NCBI GenBank assembly: GCA_905193225.1
Contig: CAJJNV010000012.1
Span: 1-52,528, forward strand
Direction of reading: 5' to 3'
Length of the DNA stretch: 52,528 nt
Origin: an uncultured Oscillospiraceae bacterium
GTDB lineage: Bacteria > Bacillota > Clostridia > Oscillospirales > Acutalibacteraceae
The position numbers and the translations under genes are program-made. The notes beneath the pieces were generated by a model. The model saw only the letters and a list, made by a program, of their open reading frames with translations. It was not told the origin of the DNA and did no database searches. Numbering within the stretch: position 1 is the first letter of the stretch; each line of letters starts with the position of its first letter. This document shows, in pieces, positions 49,266 to 52,528 of the stretch.

Positions 49266-51257
49266 TTAATTTTCCGCAGGCTCAAAAAAGAAAATTATTC
49301 CCGTGCGGGGAGAAAGGGCAACTTCAAGTCCTTCTGACAGCTGCTTTCCGCTTATAATGCGGGTTTCTCCCGTGGCCGAATTTTCCACCTTATAGTCTAT
49401 GCCGTCGTCGAGGGTCAGCCCGGCCGTAAAGGAGGGCTCCTTGACCTTGATATTTGAAACCACCTGGAAAAATCCGCTCTTGGTTTTGGGCTCGTAAAAT
49501 TCCATGGCATAAAAATCTTCAAGGTTAAAGCGGGGCTCGGTCAGGGGATAATAATCTGCTTTTGTCATAAACTTTGCCGCTCTGCGCCATATGGGATGAT
49601 TTCTTCTTGCAATTTCAAAGCTCTTGTCGTCGGCGTCGTATACGATTATATCGGTGAGGGCGGGAGCGCAGGCAAGCTGATAGCAGAAATCGTCCACGTG
49701 GAAGTTGTAAAAGGGATCGTCGGAAAACCATACCATCTCTCCGTTAACGTCCCAGCTGCGGTTGTGGGCGCGGAAATAGGGAATCCATTCAAACATATAT
49801 CTGTGCTGCTTTTGTTTTATGGCGTGGTCGCCGTATCCAACGTCGGTATAATGGAGGGGTACGCCGCGGCGCATGGTCTCGGGGTCGTTTCTCCTCCCTC
49901 CCGAGGCGCAGGAGTCCATCCAAAGACCGGGATTGCGGTTGATAAGCTCGTCCCAGTAACGGTAATATCCTTGAATATGGAAGTTTTCAAGAGCTCCCAG
50001 CCGATCCTCGGTTTCGTTATTTTCCCAGCATGGCATGGGATCGAAGTTGAAATCCTGGCGGTAAATTTTGACCTTGAATTTCTTTATAAGGCCGTCGATG
50101 TGGTTAATAAGCCAGTTGAGAGCCTCCTTGTTTGAATAGTCGAGCAGGCGGTTGGCGTCGTCGGGATTGCCGTTTTTAAGCAGCCACTCGGGATGATGTT
50201 CGTCAAGCCACGAGCCTGCCCTGACCCTTTCCGGCTCAAACCACAGCAGAAAATCAATGCCCTGCTTTTCACATTCTTCTCCCAGCACCTCGATGCCGTT
50301 CGGCCAATTGACGGGATTCGCCTCCCATGTGCCGGTGTGATCCCAGTGATAGTCGCAAGGATACCATCCGGCGTCCAGCCACCATATATCGGGTTTAAGA
50401 CCCTTTTCGAGATAGGTGTGCAGAGCCTTGAGCTGTCCCTGTTCGGTTGCACCGGAAAATTCAGGCTTACCGCCCTCGCCGAAAAGGTGGAGGCAGAGCT
50501 TTGGATGAAGTACACTGCCGTCGCGGTCCTTCGGGAGAATGTGTTTCATATAAAATCTTCTCCACATATTGCGGGCGTGATGCTCGTCTCCCGCATAGCT
50601 TTCGATGTTTACCCTTGGGGTGCGGAAGATTTCGCCCGGCTTTAAATACAGGTTGCATCTTTTTTGACCGAAGCCCACATTAACGCCGCCGTCGGTTTTT
50701 TCAAAATCGGCCGTCCACCGACCGCTCCAGCCGACGGCAATGTTATATCCGCCCTCCCTGCCGTGCAGTCTCATGTAGGGAGCCGCACCGGCGCAGGGAG
50801 TGCCGCTTGCGTTGGGGCACAGCTCAAATTTTTCCGAAAGATCACGCTCAAAAAAGCTGTAGCCCTGAACACTCAGGTCGTCGCCGTTTGAATAGGTCAG
50901 CGAAAGGCCGTCGCCGCAAAGGACTCCGCTTGCAATGCGTATATCCGAAAGGATTTTTGAGCTTTCGTTCGATACGTTTTCAAAATAGGCTACCCATTCG
51001 GTCATAGGAAAGTCTTTGTATTCCTTATATTCTACCCGTATCTCAAGGCTGTCGAGGCGGGCAGATACGCAGGTCAGGGTAAAATTTGAATCTATTCTGC
51101 GGAAGGTCTCTTTCGGGCTCATATCCTCGGAAAATCCGCGGTAATTTTTGCCGCCGTAGCAAAAGCTTAATGGAATGTCGTAAATTCCCTTATAGGTCAG
51201 ATTGCCGCAAAGAGCGGCCATATCGGCGGCGGTGGTTTTGTGATCTGTAATTTTCAT
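49266..51257 (-). CDS. GH36 alpha-galactosidase
   Basis: A 663-residue cytoplasmic enzyme with the GH36 plan: N-terminal beta-supersandwich (about 1-250), catalytic barrel (about 260-560) and a C-terminal beta domain ending GIIFFFEPAEN. The expected nucleophile is Asp402 in IYRQDFNFDP, and the acid/base Asp458 in CASGGRRND; IWWLDAGWYP and LLWFEPERV are also family motifs. It cleaves terminal alpha-galactosyl units, for example of melibiose and raffinose. ATG 51257 is fixed by AAAAGGAG; an upstream in-frame reading lies in the hairpin region and is rejected. It is slightly shorter than the 720-residue norm. Confidence 0.92.
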   Translation of the reverse strand: MKITDHKTTAADMAALCGNLTYKGIYDIPLSFCYGGKNYRGFSEDMSPKETFRRIDSNFTLTCVSARLDSLEIRVEYKEYKDFPMTEWVAYFENVSNESSKILSDIRIASGVLCGDGLSLTYSNGDDLSVQGYSFFERDLSEKFELCPNASGTPCAGAAPYMRLHGREGGYNIAVGWSGRWTADFEKTDGGVNVGFGQKRCNLYLKPGEIFRTPRVNIESYAGDEHHARNMWRRFYMKHILPKDRDGSVLHPKLCLHLFGEGGKPEFSGATEQGQLKALHTYLEKGLKPDIWWLDAGWYPCDYHWDHTGTWEANPVNWPNGIEVLGEECEKQGIDFLLWFEPERVRAGSWLDEHHPEWLLKNGNPDDANRLLDYSNKEALNWLINHIDGLIKKFKVKIYRQDFNFDPMPCWENNETEDRLGALENFHIQGYYRYWDELINRNPGLWMDSCASGGRRNDPETMRRGVPLHYTDVGYGDHAIKQKQHRYMFEWIPYFRAHNRSWDVNGEMVWFSDDPFYNFHVDDFCYQLACAPALTDIIVYDADDKSFEIARRNHPIWRRAAKFMTKADYYPLTEPRFNLEDFYAMEFYEPKTKSGFFQVVSNIKVKEPSFTAGLTLDDGIDYKVENSATGETRIISGKQLSEGLEVALSPRTGIIFFFEPAEN

Positions 51258-51269
51258 TTTTTCTCCTTT

Positions 51270-51294
51270 TAAAAACTGCCCCAACCGGGGCAGT
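51270..51294 (-). terminator. terminator abutting the ribosome binding site of the GH36 gene
   Basis: On the minus strand ACTGCCCC (51287-51294) pairs with GGGGCAGT (51275-51282) around a 4-nt loop, then TTTTT, and directly AAAAGGAG of the downstream gene. Confidence 0.8.
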
Positions 51295-51423
51295 GCGTTC
51301 AAAGAGCAGTATTGGTTTCTCGCATAAAAATCCCTTATGCTTTTGTCAAAAAGCCTTGCAAGGCAGGAGCCTTGCTTCATTTTTTGCCTTCTGCATTAAA
51401 AATTTTTATAGCTGTGAAACTGC

Positions 51424-51464
51424 AAAACTGCCCTTTTAACACTCTGCCGAAGGGTTAAGGCAGT
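51424..51464 (-). promoter_or_regulatory. hairpin after the upstream GH36 gene
   Basis: On the minus strand ACTGCC (51459-51464) pairs with GGCAGT (51427-51432), with partial extension, then TTTT. It lies 10 nt after the upstream GH36 stop. Its right arm GGGCAGT can also pair with the left arm of the hairpin at 51270-51294. Confidence 0.55.
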
Positions 51465-51473
51465 GTAAAAAAA

Positions 51474-52528
51474 TCAGTCTTTGATTGCTTCGAAGAAAAC
51501 GACGGCGGCCGAGCGCTTGTCGAGGGTGATCTCGATGCCCTTTGCAAGCTCTTTGCCCGAAATGACCTTGGTTTCGCCGGTCTTGGTGTTTTCAACCTTG
51601 TAGTCCTTGGTCTCGTCAAGGGTGAGCTTTGCGGTGAAGGAAGGCTCCTTTACCTGGGTGTTGCGAAGCACCTGGAAGAACCCGCTGCACTCATCGGGAT
51701 TATAGAATTCCATTGCATAATAATCCTCGGGATTCTTGCGGCAGACGGTGAGGGGATAATAATCGGCCTTGGTCATAATTGCGGCCGCTCTGCGCCAGAT
51801 GGGATGCATATGGCGGGCAAGATCAAACGCCTCCTCGGGGGCGTTCCACTCGATCATGTCGGTGAGAGCGGGAGCCATAGCTGCCTGATACGCGAATTCG
51901 TCCACCGGACGGCCTGCATTGGGCTGATAATAAAGTCCCTCGGGGTTGTCCCAGCTCATATTATGGGCACGGAAATAGGGAATCCACTCGAACATATAGC
52001 GGTGCTGTTTCTGCTTAACGGGATGTACGCCGTATTCCACGTCGGTATAGTGCAGCGGAACGGCGCGGCGAAGTGTCTCGGGGTCGTTTCTGCGGCCGCC
52101 CGAAGCGCAGGAGTCTATCCAAAGGCCGGGGTTGCGGAGAATAATCTCGTCCCAAAGCTTGTAATATCCTTGAATGTGGAGGTTTTCGATTGCACCGATT
52201 CTGTCCTCGGTCTCGTGGAATTCCCAGGAGGGACGGGGGTCATAGTTGAAGTCCTGACGGTAGATGTTAACGCCCGACTCCTTGATTATCTTGTTAATGC
52301 GCTCGGTCATCCATTCGAGAGCCTCGGGATTGGCATAGTTGAAGAGAATGTTGGGGTCATTGGGATCGGCGCGGCGGAGCAGCCACTCGGGATGGTTCTG
52401 ATCGAGCCATGTGCCTGCCACAACGCGCTCGGGCTCAAACCAAAGCAGCAGCTGAATGTCGTTCTTTTTGCATTCCTCGCCGATGGGAGCAAGGCCGTTG
52501 GGGAAGTTTGCCTTGTTGACTTCCCATG
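51474..52528 (-). CDS. GH36 alpha-galactosidase, 5' end outside window
   Basis: The last 350 or so residues of a second GH36 enzyme; the frame is open to the edge of the window. It matches the neighbouring enzyme closely from WEVNKANFPNG through FEPERVVAGTW, IYRQDFNYDP (nucleophile) and DSCASGGRRND (acid/base) to the C-terminal strand (AAVVFFEAIKD). The two genes are a tandem duplication on the same strand, 216 nt apart, probably one operon. Differences cluster in the loop before the C-terminal domain (PNAGRPVDEFAYQAA), so substrate preference may differ. Confidence 0.92.
   Translation of the reverse strand, partial: WEVNKANFPNGLAPIGEECKKNDIQLLLWFEPERVVAGTWLDQNHPEWLLRRADPNDPNILFNYANPEALEWMTERINKIIKESGVNIYRQDFNYDPRPSWEFHETEDRIGAIENLHIQGYYKLWDEIILRNPGLWIDSCASGGRRNDPETLRRAVPLHYTDVEYGVHPVKQKQHRYMFEWIPYFRAHNMSWDNPEGLYYQPNAGRPVDEFAYQAAMAPALTDMIEWNAPEEAFDLARHMHPIWRRAAAIMTKADYYPLTVCRKNPEDYYAMEFYNPDECSGFFQVLRNTQVKEPSFTAKLTLDETKDYKVENTKTGETKVISGKELAKGIEITLDKRSAAVVFFEAIKD

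Overview
The window reads as chromosomal DNA from an anaerobic, spore-forming-lineage Firmicute of the class Clostridia, most likely a gut Ruminococcaceae/Oscillospiraceae-type organism. Support comes from the rplU-prp-rpmA order with an L27 that carries a cleavable N-terminal extension, Mini-RNase III, spoVAD, YmdB, RecX, strong AGGAGG-type ribosome binding sites, TTGACA-17-TATAAT promoters, dockerin- and cohesin-like modules, and GH36 alpha-galactosidases. This is inference from gene content; no species is claimed. No prophage, transposase, plasmid function or CRISPR array was seen.

Layout. 1-4.4 kb (minus): dockerin-like fragment, EamA transporter, mrnC, obg, rpmA, prp, rplU and its leader and promoter. 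4.4-9.1 kb (plus): PHP-domain protein, EamA transporter with an apparent ATA start, cohesin-like lipoprotein, sorbitol-type dehydrogenase and a fructose-6-phosphate aldolase-like enzyme, ending in a terminator and an 18-bp perfect palindrome. 9.2-20.3 kb (mostly minus): nif3 and trmK, a small membrane protein (plus), cytidylate-kinase-like protein, livFGMH, an ftsE-ftsX-M23 peptidase operon, and a CdaR-type regulator. 20.5-27.2 kb (plus): MscS channel, DUF1015 protein, rpmB, a 12-nt tandem repeat, ymdB, a beta-helix protein and a calcium-loop lipoprotein. 27.3-38.2 kb (plus): a PhoB/PhoR-like two-component system, DUF1385, prmC, then the long run recA-recX-rimO-pgsA-cysE-HAD-cysS closed by a strong terminator. 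38.3-39.5 kb (minus): the branched-chain amino-acid binding lipoprotein that fits livFGMH, 23 kb away. 39.7-46.8 kb: zinc-ribbon acidic protein, tRNA-Lys, two tandem paralogous small proteins, spoVAD, a histidine phosphatase diverging from an XRE regulator, M18 aminopeptidase and galE. 46.9-52.5 kb (minus): DUF512 radical-SAM protein, rpmF, DUF177, and two similar GH36 alpha-galactosidases, the second running off the window.

How the genes fit together. Prp is expected to trim the L27 extension encoded beside it. FtsEX is expected to control the coiled-coil M23 hydrolase encoded next in the operon. LivK/J and LivFGMH together form one ABC importer although encoded apart. RecX modulates RecA. 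CysE and CysS share a cysteine theme. The GH36 enzymes and GalE could serve galactoside use. The most unusual observations are regulatory: an ftsEX promoter whose -35 lies in the loop of the preceding terminator, with a palindrome at the start site; overlapping divergent promoters with a 15-bp operator-like palindrome beside an XRE gene; and two hairpins between the GH36 genes that could pair in mutually exclusive ways next to a ribosome binding site. Protein-level oddities are a FtsE with a tail of about 175 residues and a tandem pair of unrecognised small proteins behind tRNA-Lys.
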